Source: Clostridium sp.
Lineage (GTDB): Bacteria; Bacillota; Clostridia; Clostridiales; Clostridiaceae
Assembly (NCBI RefSeq): GCF_017888565.1
Contig: NZ_JAGHFX010000044.1
Location: forward strand, 56,224-120,223
Direction of reading: 5' to 3'
DNA length: 64,000 nucleotides
A program made the translations under genes and the position numbers. The notes beneath the pieces are model-generated. The model saw only the letters and a program-made list of their open reading frames with translations, was not told where the DNA came from and ran no database searches. Shown one piece after another: positions 27,320 to 36,695 of the stretch (the stretch's first letter is position 1; the number at the start of each line of letters is the position of its first letter).

Positions 27320-27364
27320 ACCCCCTAGTATTTCATAAAATTAATACTAGGGGGTGAAATTTTT
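27320..27364 (+). promoter_or_regulatory. Hairpin covering the ribosome site of the next gene
   Basis: A perfect 13-base stem (ACCCCCTAGTATT with AATACTAGGGGGT) has a 10-base loop. The 3' arm contains AGGGGGT, the only ribosome site for the ATG at 27365. A TTTTT run follows directly, so the same element can act as terminator or as translational block. Confidence 0.7.
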
Positions 27365-27733
27365 ATGGAGTGGTCAAATTATTTTAAAAGTGTTCTAAAA
27401 GGTATTGTTTGGGCAATTATGGTTACATTTTTAATAACAGCAATACTTTCTCTGGTAATGAATAGTGTTACTCTTGGAGAAGGTGTTTTTAATATTATTT
27501 ATGTAGTTATTTCTTGTCTAGCTTTGGTTGTAGGTTCACTAGTTGCAGTAAAAGCACATGGAAGTAAAGGGTGGATTGTTGGTTTAGCGGTTGGATGTAT
27601 GTTTTACATAGCTCTATATATAATTGGAATTATATTCGGCGCAGAACCAACATTAGGTATGTATGATTTTATTAAATTTACATTATGTGTATTTATTGGC
27701 CTTTTTTCTGGAATGCTTGGCGTAAATCTATAA
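27365..27733 (+). CDS. TIGR04086-type membrane protein
   Basis: The product has 122 residues and four TM helices. The opening FKSVLKGIVWAIMVTF, the second helix and GSLVAVKAHGSKGWIVGLAVG match the clostridial family usually found beside yajC. The function is not known. The start has AGGGGGT nine bases upstream, and that site is held in a hairpin. Confidence 0.8.
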   Translation: MEWSNYFKSVLKGIVWAIMVTFLITAILSLVMNSVTLGEGVFNIIYVVISCLALVVGSLVAVKAHGSKGWIVGLAVGCMFYIALYIIGIIFGAEPTLGMYDFIKFTLCVFIGLFSGMLGVNL

Positions 27734-28139
27734 CGTTATCGACGTAAGAAAAAATTATTTATTAGAACTAAAGATTATTTAACTAATTTACAAAGATATA
27801 TAAGATACCATTAAATAAGAGAGTTTTTTAATTCTCTTATTTTTTATTTTATAAAAAGATATACAATGATTTAATATTAATTTAATGAAAAAAATTTGTT
27901 AAAGCTAAATATAGCAATATTATCTATAAAGTATAAGATAAATATAAATTATATGTGATTACTGTATAGATTTACAAAATTAGAGATATAATTAGGTATA
28001 GAGTTGTGTTAAATAATATTTATTAATGAAATTTGGTAGATAAAGGATGGAAAACGACTCCAATTAAGTAAAAAGTAGTTGATATTACTTAACATAAGTA
28101 ATATAATTTTAGGTGAAAACTTACCAGAGGGGGAAGAAC
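27734..28139. other. Intergenic region before secDF
   Basis: It holds a terminator at 27814-27848 and, just before secD, an inverted repeat TTAAGTAA/TTACTTAA at about 28065-28094. No coding frame or known riboswitch was recognised in the roughly 290 bases after the terminator. The long leader suggests a regulated 5' untranslated region. Confidence 0.5.
27814..27848 (+). terminator. Terminator after the TIGR04086 gene
   Basis: AATAAGAGA and TCTCTTATT form a 9-base stem with a 10-base loop, followed by TTTTT. Confidence 0.8.
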
Positions 28140-29405
28140 ATGAAAGCGAGAAGCAAAAGCAAGAGTAAAAGTTCAATATTATTTATACTCTGTATCGTTG
28201 CTATTATCTCATTAGCATTTACAGGTTTTAAAGGGTTTGAAATAGCAGGATGGGAGTTTAAGTCATTTGATAAAGCAATAACTAAAGGACTTGATCTTCA
28301 AGGTGGAGTATCGGTTTTGATGGAAATACAAGAAGATGATGTTCCGTCAGATGTACGTCAAAGAACAAAGCAATTATTAGAGCTTAGAGTTAATAAAATT
28401 GGAGTGTCTGAAACGGTTGTTACTGAAGAAGGTGAAAAAAGAATAAGAGTAGATATACCAGGAGCTTATAACTCAAGTGAAATAGTTGATGGATTAAGTA
28501 AAACTGGTAACTTAGAATTTAAGGACCCAGAAGGTAATGTTGTTTTAACAGGTAAAGATGTTAAAGAGGCAACAGCTATTCTTGATGATACATCAAGACC
28601 AGTTGTATCATTAGAGTTAAATGAGGAAGGGCAAGCAAAATTCGCTGAAGCTACAGCTAATAATATAGGTAAGACTATAAGTATATCAATGGATGATGAA
28701 GTAGTATCAGAGCCAGTAGTTCAAAATGCTATTACTGATGGAAAAGCTGTTATTAATGGAATGTCTTCAATGGAAGAGGCAACAAAGTTATCAGGAATTA
28801 TAAGTTCAGGAGCACTACCAGTAACAGTTAAGGCAGTCTCTGTTAAAAATGTAGGAGCTCAATTAGGTACAGAAGCATTTCCAAATGCAATTAAGGCTGG
28901 TGCTATAGGAATATCATTAATATTCATATTCATGATACTTTGGTATAGAGTTCCAGGAATTTTAGCAAGCATAGCATTAACATTATATATAACACTAGTA
29001 CTTTTAGTATTTGTAGAAATGGGAGTAGCTTTAACACTGCCAGGAATTGCGGCGTTATTGTTAACAGTAGGTATGGCAGTAGATGCAAATATATTAATTT
29101 TTGAAAGAATTAGAGAAGAACTTTCAAGAGGTGTATCTGTTAAAAGTGCTGTGAAAAGTGGATTTGAAAATGCAATGTCATCAATTATAGATTCAAATGC
29201 TACTACATTTATTGCTGCACTTATATTGTATTTTATAGGTTCAGGAACAGTAAAAGGTTTTGCTGTAACACTAATGATAGGAATAGTTTTAAGTTTAATT
29301 ACTGCTTTAGTAGTTACTAAGATTTTGATGAATTTTGCAGTAGATATGGGACTTTTAAAGAGTCTAGGACAGTTTAGAGTGAAGAGGAGGGCTAATAATG
29401 CTTAA
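28140..29405 (+). CDS. secD: Protein translocase subunit SecD
   Basis: This 421-residue membrane protein uses the proton gradient to pull exported chains through SecYEG. The start at 28140 has GAGGGGG six bases upstream, and an ATG at 28113 is without a site. It has one N-terminal TM, then GLDLQGGVSVLME and the large external domain. Five TMs follow, with GMAVDANILIFERIREE near residue 310. It is short compared with E. coli SecD (615) but normal for clostridia. It overlaps secF by eight bases. Confidence 0.95.
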   Translation: MKARSKSKSKSSILFILCIVAIISLAFTGFKGFEIAGWEFKSFDKAITKGLDLQGGVSVLMEIQEDDVPSDVRQRTKQLLELRVNKIGVSETVVTEEGEKRIRVDIPGAYNSSEIVDGLSKTGNLEFKDPEGNVVLTGKDVKEATAILDDTSRPVVSLELNEEGQAKFAEATANNIGKTISISMDDEVVSEPVVQNAITDGKAVINGMSSMEEATKLSGIISSGALPVTVKAVSVKNVGAQLGTEAFPNAIKAGAIGISLIFIFMILWYRVPGILASIALTLYITLVLLVFVEMGVALTLPGIAALLLTVGMAVDANILIFERIREELSRGVSVKSAVKSGFENAMSSIIDSNATTFIAALILYFIGSGTVKGFAVTLMIGIVLSLITALVVTKILMNFAVDMGLLKSLGQFRVKRRANNA

Positions 29406-30270
29406 AATTATAGAAAAAACTAAGCTTTGGTTCGCCTTATCAATTATAGTTATAATAGTAGGATTAGGATTTACTATTTCAAGAGGGTTGAATTTTGGAA
29501 TAGACTTTTTAGGGGGAACTAAAGTTGTTATTGAATTAGGTGAAGGGTTTAATAAACCTGAAGCAGATGAAATAGTTAAAGGAATAGTTCCAGATGCAGT
29601 TACAAATGAGGCAGATGAAACACAATATGAAATTAAAGCTAAGGATTTAGATAGTGAAAAAGTTTCAGAAGTTTTTAAAGCCTTACAAGATAAATATAGT
29701 TTAGAAGATGATGCTTTATTATCACAAGATGAAATTGGAGCTTCAGTAGGAAAAGAGCTTACAAGAAACTCAGTAATTGCACTATTAGTAGCTTGTGCTG
29801 CTATGCTAATATATATTGCAATGAGATTTGAAATGAATTATGGTGTAGCTGCTATCATAGCACTAGTACATGATTTATTTATCACAATTAGCGTATTTGC
29901 AATTTTTAACATACCTGTTAATACACCATTTATAGCAGCTATATTAACAATTGTAGGTTATTCTATAAATGATACAATAGTAATTTTTGATAGAGTAAGA
30001 GAAAATTCTAAAAATATGAGAAGAGCATCAGCTACTGAAATTGCAAATAAGAGTTTAACTCAAACTATGTCAAGATCAATAAATACAACTTTAACAACAT
30101 TAATTACAATTATAGCAGTTAATATATTTGTACCAACAGTTAGGGAATTCACATTCCCATTAATAATAGGTATTGCAGCGGGAGCATATTCTTCCATATG
30201 TATAGCTTCGCCAGTATGGGTTATATTAAAAGATAAAAGAGGTAAAAAAAGTAAAGCTGAATTAGCTTAA
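29398..30270 (+). CDS. secF: Protein translocase subunit SecF
   Basis: The product has 290 residues and six TMs. Key motifs are GLNFGIDFLGGTKV near residue 30, GYSINDTIVIFDRVREN near 193 and the C-terminal FPLIIGIAAGAYSSI. It forms a complex with SecD, and its start lies inside the secD end. Confidence 0.95.
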   Translation: MLKIIEKTKLWFALSIIVIIVGLGFTISRGLNFGIDFLGGTKVVIELGEGFNKPEADEIVKGIVPDAVTNEADETQYEIKAKDLDSEKVSEVFKALQDKYSLEDDALLSQDEIGASVGKELTRNSVIALLVACAAMLIYIAMRFEMNYGVAAIIALVHDLFITISVFAIFNIPVNTPFIAAILTIVGYSINDTIVIFDRVRENSKNMRRASATEIANKSLTQTMSRSINTTLTTLITIIAVNIFVPTVREFTFPLIIGIAAGAYSSICIASPVWVILKDKRGKKSKAELA

Positions 30271-30295
30271 TCTTTTAAAAATAACAAAAAAAGTT

Positions 30296-30332
30296 AAACC
30301 TCCGAAATATTTTTGGAGGTTTATTATTTTTT
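30296..30332 (+). terminator. Terminator of secDF
   Basis: AAACCTCC and GGAGGTTT form an 8-base stem with an 11-base loop, followed by ATTATTTTTT. Confidence 0.75.
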
Positions 30333-30346
30333 CCTTAGAAAACATT

Positions 30347-30374
30347 TGTAATATTGGAGATTTTACATTATAAT
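30347..30374 (+). promoter_or_regulatory. Promoter of the RecJ-like gene
   Basis: TTGTAA and TATAAT are separated by 16 bases, 36 bases before the start codon. Confidence 0.5.
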
Positions 30375-30410
30375 ATATGTGTTTTCTTAAGTTTTATGGA
30401 GGAGTTTATA

Positions 30411-31262
30411 ATGCGTAAGTTTTGGGAGAGTATTTATAGTCCAAATTATATTACTGGATATAATCCCTTTATACTTAAAAATATGAATAAAGCTATTGAA
30501 CATATGGTAGAAGCTATAAATAATAGGAAAAAGATAGTTATTTATGGGGTACCAAATGTAGATGGGATATGTGCTATATCGTCCTTAATATTAGTCTTAA
30601 AATATTTAAATGCAGATATAGAATATATAATTCATGATGAGGCTTCTAGTTCTGGAATAATATCAGAAGATATAAAGAATAATGTTAGTTTTCTAGGGGG
30701 GCAACTTTTGATAACCTTAGGTATAGATTTAAGTTCAGAAAAAGAAGAAGAGCTTTGTAGGGATCTTGGGATAGATTTGATAGTTTTGGAAAATAAAGAA
30801 GTTAATAATGAGAGAAGTTACATATACATAAATCCAAATCAAAGGGGATGCCAATATAGATATAAAAATTTATCTATTAGTGGATTAACCTTTAAATTAA
30901 TGCAAGCAATTGCGATATACTATAACATAAAGAGCATAAATAAGTATTTGGATTTGATACTTATAGGAGAACAATGGGCGGAAGTTCCTTTAAAGGGTGA
31001 GAATGGAGTTATTTTAAAGGAAGGTAGAAAATTTTTAATAAATACAAATAATTATGGCTTAAGAGCTATAATGAATTATTATAGTATTGTTGAAATGGAT
31101 GAAGAGTGCATACTAAAGATTATAGATGTCATTACACCAACCATAAATGCAGTAACAATGATGGATAATGCACGTATAATTATAGAGCTTTTGACTACTA
31201 CTAAAAAGGAAAGAGCAGAACAAATAACAAAATATTTAAACAAATCAAAAATAACTATATAA
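30411..31262 (+). CDS. RecJ-like DHH protein lacking catalytic residues
   Basis: The protein has 283 residues, about half of normal RecJ. The ATG at 30411 follows GGAGGAG by six bases, and a start at 30354 lies upstream of the promoter. The opening WESIYSPN...NPFILKNMNKAIEHM is RecJ-like. Motif I, normally GDYDVDG, reads GVPNVDG at residues 46-52. The TVDNG-type motif reads TLGID near 102-106. The DHH itself is replaced by LEN at 126-128. Only D51 of the metal ligands remains. It sits between secF and apt, where clostridia often have recJ. It is probably a non-catalytic binding protein or a paralogue in decay. Confidence 0.7.
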   Translation: MRKFWESIYSPNYITGYNPFILKNMNKAIEHMVEAINNRKKIVIYGVPNVDGICAISSLILVLKYLNADIEYIIHDEASSSGIISEDIKNNVSFLGGQLLITLGIDLSSEKEEELCRDLGIDLIVLENKEVNNERSYIYINPNQRGCQYRYKNLSISGLTFKLMQAIAIYYNIKSINKYLDLILIGEQWAEVPLKGENGVILKEGRKFLINTNNYGLRAIMNYYSIVEMDEECILKIIDVITPTINAVTMMDNARIIIELLTTTKKERAEQITKYLNKSKITI

Positions 31263-31354
31263 TTAATTTGATAATTACTTAAAATAAGAGTTGGTAGTTT
31301 TTAGTAAGAAAAATAATTATATAGTTTATAATTTTTAGTGATGGAGGATTTATC

Positions 31355-31873
31355 ATGAATCTAAAAGAAAAAATAAGAGTAATTGAAAATTTCCCAAAGG
31401 AAGGAATAAGCTTCAAGGATATAACTACAGTAATTGGAGATGGAGAGTCATTAAGATACTCAATCGATAAAATGGTTGAACATTTAAAGGATAAAGATAT
31501 AGATTTAATAGTTGGACCAGAAGCAAGAGGATTTATTTATGGAGTTCCTGTAGCTTATGCAATGGGAATAGGATTTGTACCAGTAAGAAAACCAGGAAAG
31601 TTACCTGGTGAGACAATATCAATAACTTATGATTTAGAATATGGTAGTGATACATTACAAATACACAAAGATGCTATAAAAAAAGGACAAAGAGTTGCAA
31701 TAGTTGATGATTTATTAGCAACAGGTGGTACTATAGATGCAGTAGCTAAACTTGTAGAACTAGCTGGCGGAGAAGTAGTTTGTTTAGATTTTGCAATTGA
31801 ACTTACAGGGTTACATGGAAGAGATAAATTAGAAAAGTATGAAGTTATGTCTTTAGTTGATTACGAATTCTAA
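31355..31873 (+). CDS. apt: Adenine phosphoribosyltransferase
   Basis: This 172-residue cytoplasmic enzyme makes AMP from adenine and PRPP. The opening [16 protein letters not shown] and the PRPP-binding [13 protein letters not shown] near residue 118 are typical, as is GPEARGF near 57. It lies upstream of relA with a hairpin between, as in other clostridia. Confidence 0.96.
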   Translation: MNLKEKIRVIENFPKEGISFKDITTVIGDGESLRYSIDKMVEHLKDKDIDLIVGPEARGFIYGVPVAYAMGIGFVPVRKPGKLPGETISITYDLEYGSDTLQIHKDAIKKGQRVAIVDDLLATGGTIDAVAKLVELAGGEVVCLDFAIELTGLHGRDKLEKYEVMSLVDYEF

Positions 31874-31916
31874 TATTGTTGAAATATCAAATTAAATATT
31901 ATATAATAAAAGAAAA

Positions 31917-31946
31917 TGGCTGGTTGTTAAAACCAGCCAATTATTT
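31917..31946 (+). terminator. Hairpin between apt and relA
   Basis: TGGCTGGTT and AACCAGCCA form a perfect 9-base stem with a GTTAA loop. The following TTATTTT is a weak T-run, so partial termination is likely. Confidence 0.6.
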
Positions 31947-31973
31947 TAGACTTAATCAAAGGAGATTACCCAT

Positions 31974-34166
31974 ATGTATGAAAACCTATTACGAAAAATA
32001 AATGGAAATTGTAACAATATAGATACAGATATCGTAAAGAAAGCATATGATTTAGCATGTGATGCTCATAAGAATCAAAAGAGAGAATCAGGTGAGCCAT
32101 ATATAACACATCCAATAGATGTGGCTGAAATACTTGCTGAAATGGGTATGGATACTAGTACTATAGTAGCTGGACTTTTACACGATGTTATAGAAGATAC
32201 ACACTATACATACGATGATATAAAGAATATATTTAATGAGGAAATTGCAGATTTAGTTCAAGGTGTAACGAAGCTTGGCAAGATAGAGTATAAGACAAAA
32301 GAAGAGCAACAAGCTGATAATGTTAGAAAAATGCTTTTAGCTATGGCAAAGGATATTAGAGTAATAATTATAAAATTAGCTGATAGATTACATAATCTTA
32401 GAACTTTGAAATTTATGCCTAAAGCAAAGCAAAAGCAAAAGGCCAAAGAAACTTTAGATATATATGCTCCATTAGCTCATAGATTAGGGATATCTAAAAT
32501 TAAGTGGGAACTTGAAGATTTAGCTTTTAGATATTTACATGAAGAAGAGTATTATGATTTAGTAAAACAAATTGCAGAAAAAAGAGTTGAAAGAGAAACT
32601 TATATTGCTGAAATAATAGAGGATTTACATAATAAATTAGAGGAATCTGAAATAGATTCTGACATAGATGGAAGACCAAAACATTTTTTTAGTATATATA
32701 AAAAGATGGTTAATAAAAATAAAAGTATTGAGCAAATATTTGATTTAACAGCAATAAGAATTTTAGTAAATACAGTTAAAGATTGCTACGGTGTATTAGG
32801 GATAGTACATACTATATATAAGCCTATTCCGGGGAGATTTAAAGATTATATAGCAATGCCTAAGCCTAATATGTATCAATCTCTTCATACTACTGTAATA
32901 GGGCCTCAAGGTAAAACATTTGAAATACAAATTAGAACATTTGAGATGCATAAAACTGCAGAATATGGTATAGCAGCCCATTGGAAGTATAAAGAGGGTG
33001 ATACGCAAGAAGATAAGGAAAAATCCTTTGAAAATAAGCTTGCGTGGTTAAGAGATATGCTTGAGTGGCAAAAAGAAACATCAGATGCAGAAGAATTTAT
33101 TGAAGGCTTTAAGATAGATTTATTTACTGATGAAATTTTTGTATTTACTCCAAAAGGTGTTGTAATCAATTTACCAAATGGAGCTACCCCAATAGACTTC
33201 GCATATAGAATACATACAGATGTAGGAAATAGATGTATTGGATCAAAGGTAAATGGTAAGATAGTACCTCTTGATTATAATCTGAAAACCGGTGAAATAG
33301 TCGAAGTATTAACATCTAATAATGCTAAGGGGCCTAATATGGATTGGCTGAATATGGCTAAAAGCAATCAGGCTAAAAGTAAAATAAGACAATGGTTTAA
33401 GAAAATTAAAAAAGAAGAAAACATAGATAAAGGTAAGGAAATCTTTGAAAAAGAACTAAAGAAGCAAGGGGTAATTTACTCAGAAATTGCAAAAGGTGAA
33501 GCATACGAAAAATCAGTTAAAAGATATAATATTCATAGCATGGAAGATTTATATGCTTCAATAGGAGTAGGGCAGATTTCAGCTTCATCATATATATCTA
33601 AATTAAAAGAAGAAAATATTACTGAAAAACAAAGTATAGAAAGTATAAACAAATCAATTGATGATCATATTTCAAAATCAGATAAGGCAAATATAAATAA
33701 GAAAACATCTTCTAATGATTATGGAGTAACAGTAAAAGGTGTTAATAATCTAATGGTAAGATTTGCTAGATGTTGCAATCCGGTTCCAGGAGATGAGATA
33801 CTTGGTTATATAACTAAAGGAAGAGGAATTTCGGTTCATAGAAGTGATTGTAGTAATTTAAAAGCTTTAAGGGATTATGATAATGGAAAAACAGTAGAAG
33901 TTTCATGGGGCTATTCAAAGGGAGCAGCATATGTAGCTGAAATACAAGTTAGAGCAGAAGATAGAATAGGAATATTATCAGATATAATGATGATAATAAC
34001 TGAAGCTAAACTGCCATTAAATGCATTAAATGCTAAATCATCAAAAGGTAATATTGCTATAATAAATATAAAAGTAAAAATAGATTCTATTGAACAATTA
34101 AGAGAACTTATGAGAAAGATAAGAAGATTAAAAGGCGTAATGGATGTATACAGAATGAATAACTAG
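31974..34166 (+). CDS. relA: Bifunctional (p)ppGpp synthetase/hydrolase Rel
   Basis: The protein has 730 residues in the usual Rel order. The HD hydrolase comes first, with THPIDVAEIL and LLHDVIEDT near residue 67. The synthetase has GRPKHFFSIYKKM near 238 and MYQSLHTTVIG near 301. A TGS domain lies near 390-450, the helical zinc-finger part with RFARCCNPVPGDEI is near 597, and a C-terminal ACT domain follows. Both active sites look intact, so it can make and remove the alarmone. AAGGAG precedes the ATG. Confidence 0.96.
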   Translation: MYENLLRKINGNCNNIDTDIVKKAYDLACDAHKNQKRESGEPYITHPIDVAEILAEMGMDTSTIVAGLLHDVIEDTHYTYDDIKNIFNEEIADLVQGVTKLGKIEYKTKEEQQADNVRKMLLAMAKDIRVIIIKLADRLHNLRTLKFMPKAKQKQKAKETLDIYAPLAHRLGISKIKWELEDLAFRYLHEEEYYDLVKQIAEKRVERETYIAEIIEDLHNKLEESEIDSDIDGRPKHFFSIYKKMVNKNKSIEQIFDLTAIRILVNTVKDCYGVLGIVHTIYKPIPGRFKDYIAMPKPNMYQSLHTTVIGPQGKTFEIQIRTFEMHKTAEYGIAAHWKYKEGDTQEDKEKSFENKLAWLRDMLEWQKETSDAEEFIEGFKIDLFTDEIFVFTPKGVVINLPNGATPIDFAYRIHTDVGNRCIGSKVNGKIVPLDYNLKTGEIVEVLTSNNAKGPNMDWLNMAKSNQAKSKIRQWFKKIKKEENIDKGKEIFEKELKKQGVIYSEIAKGEAYEKSVKRYNIHSMEDLYASIGVGQISASSYISKLKEENITEKQSIESINKSIDDHISKSDKANINKKTSSNDYGVTVKGVNNLMVRFARCCNPVPGDEILGYITKGRGISVHRSDCSNLKALRDYDNGKTVEVSWGYSKGAAYVAEIQVRAEDRIGILSDIMMIITEAKLPLNALNAKSSKGNIAIINIKVKIDSIEQLRELMRKIRRLKGVMDVYRMNN

Positions 34167-34180
34167 AGAGGTGATTATAT

Positions 34181-34630
34181 ATGAGAGCCGTAGTTCAAAG
34201 AGTAACATCTTCTAGGGTTACAGTAGAAGGAAATACAATTGGTTCAATCAATAGAGGCATTAATATATTAATAGGTATCTCAAGGGATGATACTGAAGAG
34301 GATCTAATATATATTAAAGAAAAGGTAATTAATTTAAGAATATTTGAAGATGAAGCTGATAAAATGAATTTATCACTTTTAGATATAAAAGGTGAAATTT
34401 TAGTGATTTCTCAATTTACTCTATATGGAGATTGTAGAAAAGGAAGAAGACCAAATTTTATGGAGGCAGAAGGTGGAGAAAGAGCTAAAGCTTTATATGA
34501 AAAATTTGTTGAGTTATTAAAGCAATCTAATTTGAAGGTTGAGACTGGGGAATTTGGAGCTCATATGAAAGTTGATATTCAAAATGATGGTCCTGTAACT
34601 TTAATGTTAGATAGTAAAAAGAATTTTTAA
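34181..34630 (+). CDS. dtd: D-aminoacyl-tRNA deacylase
   Basis: This 149-residue dimeric enzyme removes D-amino acids from t[20 protein letters not shown] near residue 77 and the cross-subunit Gly-cisPro motif in NDGPVTLML near 136 are both present. It starts 14 bases after relA. Confidence 0.96.
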   Translation: MRAVVQRVTSSRVTVEGNTIGSINRGINILIGISRDDTEEDLIYIKEKVINLRIFEDEADKMNLSLLDIKGEILVISQFTLYGDCRKGRRPNFMEAEGGERAKALYEKFVELLKQSNLKVETGEFGAHMKVDIQNDGPVTLMLDSKKNF

Positions 34631-34643
34631 AAGGAGGATAAGT

Positions 34644-35246
34644 ATGATTGTAAAAACATATCCACTAGGTTCATTACAAACAAATTGTTATTTAGTAATA
34701 GATGAAAAAATGAATAAAGCTGCTATAATAGATCCAGGTGCAGAGGCCAGTTATTTAATTAAAGAAATCGAAACTTTAGGAGTTGAAATAGAAGTTATAC
34801 TTTTAACTCACTGCCATTTTGATCACAATGGAGCTGTAGAAGAATTAAAAGATAAATATAAAGTAGATGTTTATCTTAATAAGGCAGAGGAAGAGTATAT
34901 GGAGAGGGATTCTTCAGGGATATTTGGTAAATTGCCAAATATATATAAATATATAAATGAAGGTGATGAAGTAAAAGTTGGAGAATTAACTTTTAAAGCA
35001 ATCTTTACACCAGGGCACACTAAAGGTGGAACTTGTTACTTAGTAGAAGATAAAGTATTCACTGGAGATACTTTATTTAATGGTTCAATAGGTAGAACTG
35101 ATTTCTTAGGTGGTAGCTATAATGAGATTATAGAAAGTATAGAAACTAAGCTTATGGTACTTGATAAGGACGTAGAAGTTTATCCAGGTCATGGGCCAAA
35201 ATCTACTATTATATTTGAAAGGATGAGAAATCCCTTCCTAGCATAA
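34644..35246 (+). CDS. MBL-fold metallohydrolase (glyoxalase II-like)
   Basis: The product has 200 residues. Zinc ligands lie in THCHFDHNG near residue 54, PGHTKGG near 127, GDTLF near 140 and PGHGPKST near 183. The short form without the C-terminal helical domain resembles B. subtilis YqgX rather than true glyoxalase II. It is in the relA-aspS run with AAAGGAGG seven bases upstream. The substrate is unknown, perhaps a thioester of a small thiol. Confidence 0.88.
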   Translation: MIVKTYPLGSLQTNCYLVIDEKMNKAAIIDPGAEASYLIKEIETLGVEIEVILLTHCHFDHNGAVEELKDKYKVDVYLNKAEEEYMERDSSGIFGKLPNIYKYINEGDEVKVGELTFKAIFTPGHTKGGTCYLVEDKVFTGDTLFNGSIGRTDFLGGSYNEIIESIETKLMVLDKDVEVYPGHGPKSTIIFERMRNPFLA

Positions 35247-35257
35247 GAGGAGAATAA

Positions 35258-36682
35258 ATGGAATTAAAGATTAAGTTAAATAATTTAAAATATAGATATG
35301 ACGTATATCAAATGTTTAATATATATTATGCACTTGACGAAATTAAGTTTAAAGAAGACGGTAACTATATAATAAACATAGAAGAAGATAAAATATCATT
35401 TTCGTTTAACGAGTTTTATAGAGAATGTAATGTTTTAGAAAATATAAAAGAAGATATTAAGAGATTAATTTTTTCTTCATTGAAAGAAATAACTGGAGAT
35501 TACTATCCATGGGGAATACTTGTAGGAATAAGGCCTTCTAAAATAGCTTTAAAGTACTTAGAAGAAGGAAAAAGTGAAAGGGAAATAATAGATTTATTTC
35601 AAAAGAAACATTTAGCTTCAGAAGAAAAAGCTAAGCTTTGTATCAAAGTAGCTAAAAAGGAACAGGAGCTTGTAAATAAAGATGAAAAGAGTATTGCCAT
35701 ATATGTTGGAATGGCATTTTGTCCAACAAGATGTTTTTACTGCTCTTTTACAGCTAATCCTATAGGTGGGAATAAAAAATTAGTAAATCCTTATTTAGAA
35801 GCATTAACATATGAAATAAGAGAAATGAAAAAATATGTTAATGAGAGAAAGCTAAAAATAGAAAGCGTATATTTTGGTGGTGGAACACCAACAGCAGTAA
35901 ATAATGAAGAGTTTGAAGAAATTATGAAAGAAATTTATAATGCTTTTGTAGTAGATAAAGATATACTTGAGTTTACTGTAGAATGTGGAAGACCAGATAG
36001 CATAACTTTAGAAAAGCTTCAAACTATGAAAAAATATAACACTACTAGAATAAGTATTAATCCTCAAACAATGAATGATGACACATTAAAAATGATTGGT
36101 AGAGGACATACATCAAAAGATGTTATAGATAAATTTAATTTGGCTAGAAATTTAGGCTTTGATGATATAAATATGGATATGATAATAGGATTACCTGGTG
36201 AAGGGATAAAAGAAGCAGAATACACAGCTAGTGAAATATTAAAATTAAGACCAGATAGCTTAACTGTTCATGGATTATCTTTAAAAAGAGCATCGATTCT
36301 TTATGAAAACTTCATTTTAAAAAAAGGAATACAAATAAAGAAGCAAGATGAGCTTTCATCAATGTATGAAGTAAGTAGAAGTCTAGCTAAAAATTTAAAT
36401 ATAGATCCATATTATATGTATAGACAAAAAAATATGGTTGGCAACATGGAGAATTTAGGCTATTCTAAAGAAGGTAAAGAATGCTTATATAACATACAGA
36501 TGATAGAAGATAAGCAAACTATAATAGCTTTAGGAGCAGACGCCGTATCAAAAGTAGTCTTTCTAGAAGAAAATAGAATTGAAAGATTTGGAAATGTTAA
36601 AGATATTAGAGAGTACACAAGCAGAATTAAGGAAATGGTAGAGGAAAAGATAAAACTTTTAGATACACTTTACCTTAAATAG
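35258..36682 (+). CDS. hemZ: Coproporphyrinogen dehydrogenase-type radical SAM protein HemZ
   Basis: The protein has 474 residues. A clostridia-specific N-terminal domain of about 150 residues precedes the radical SAM core with the cluster motif [10 protein letters not shown] near residue 157, GGGTPT near 208 and ISINPQTMN near 267. The HemW/HemN-like family is often annotated HemZ in clostridia. Real coproporphyrinogen oxidase activity is unproven, and a haem-chaperone role as in HemW is possible. Confidence 0.85.
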   Translation: MELKIKLNNLKYRYDVYQMFNIYYALDEIKFKEDGNYIINIEEDKISFSFNEFYRECNVLENIKEDIKRLIFSSLKEITGDYYPWGILVGIRPSKIALKYLEEGKSEREIIDLFQKKHLASEEKAKLCIKVAKKEQELVNKDEKSIAIYVGMAFCPTRCFYCSFTANPIGGNKKLVNPYLEALTYEIREMKKYVNERKLKIESVYFGGGTPTAVNNEEFEEIMKEIYNAFVVDKDILEFTVECGRPDSITLEKLQTMKKYNTTRISINPQTMNDDTLKMIGRGHTSKDVIDKFNLARNLGFDDINMDMIIGLPGEGIKEAEYTASEILKLRPDSLTVHGLSLKRASILYENFILKKGIQIKKQDELSSMYEVSRSLAKNLNIDPYYMYRQKNMVGNMENLGYSKEGKECLYNIQMIEDKQTIIALGADAVSKVVFLEENRIERFGNVKDIREYTSRIKEMVEEKIKLLDTLYLK

Positions 36683-36695
36683 GAGGAGATATTTT

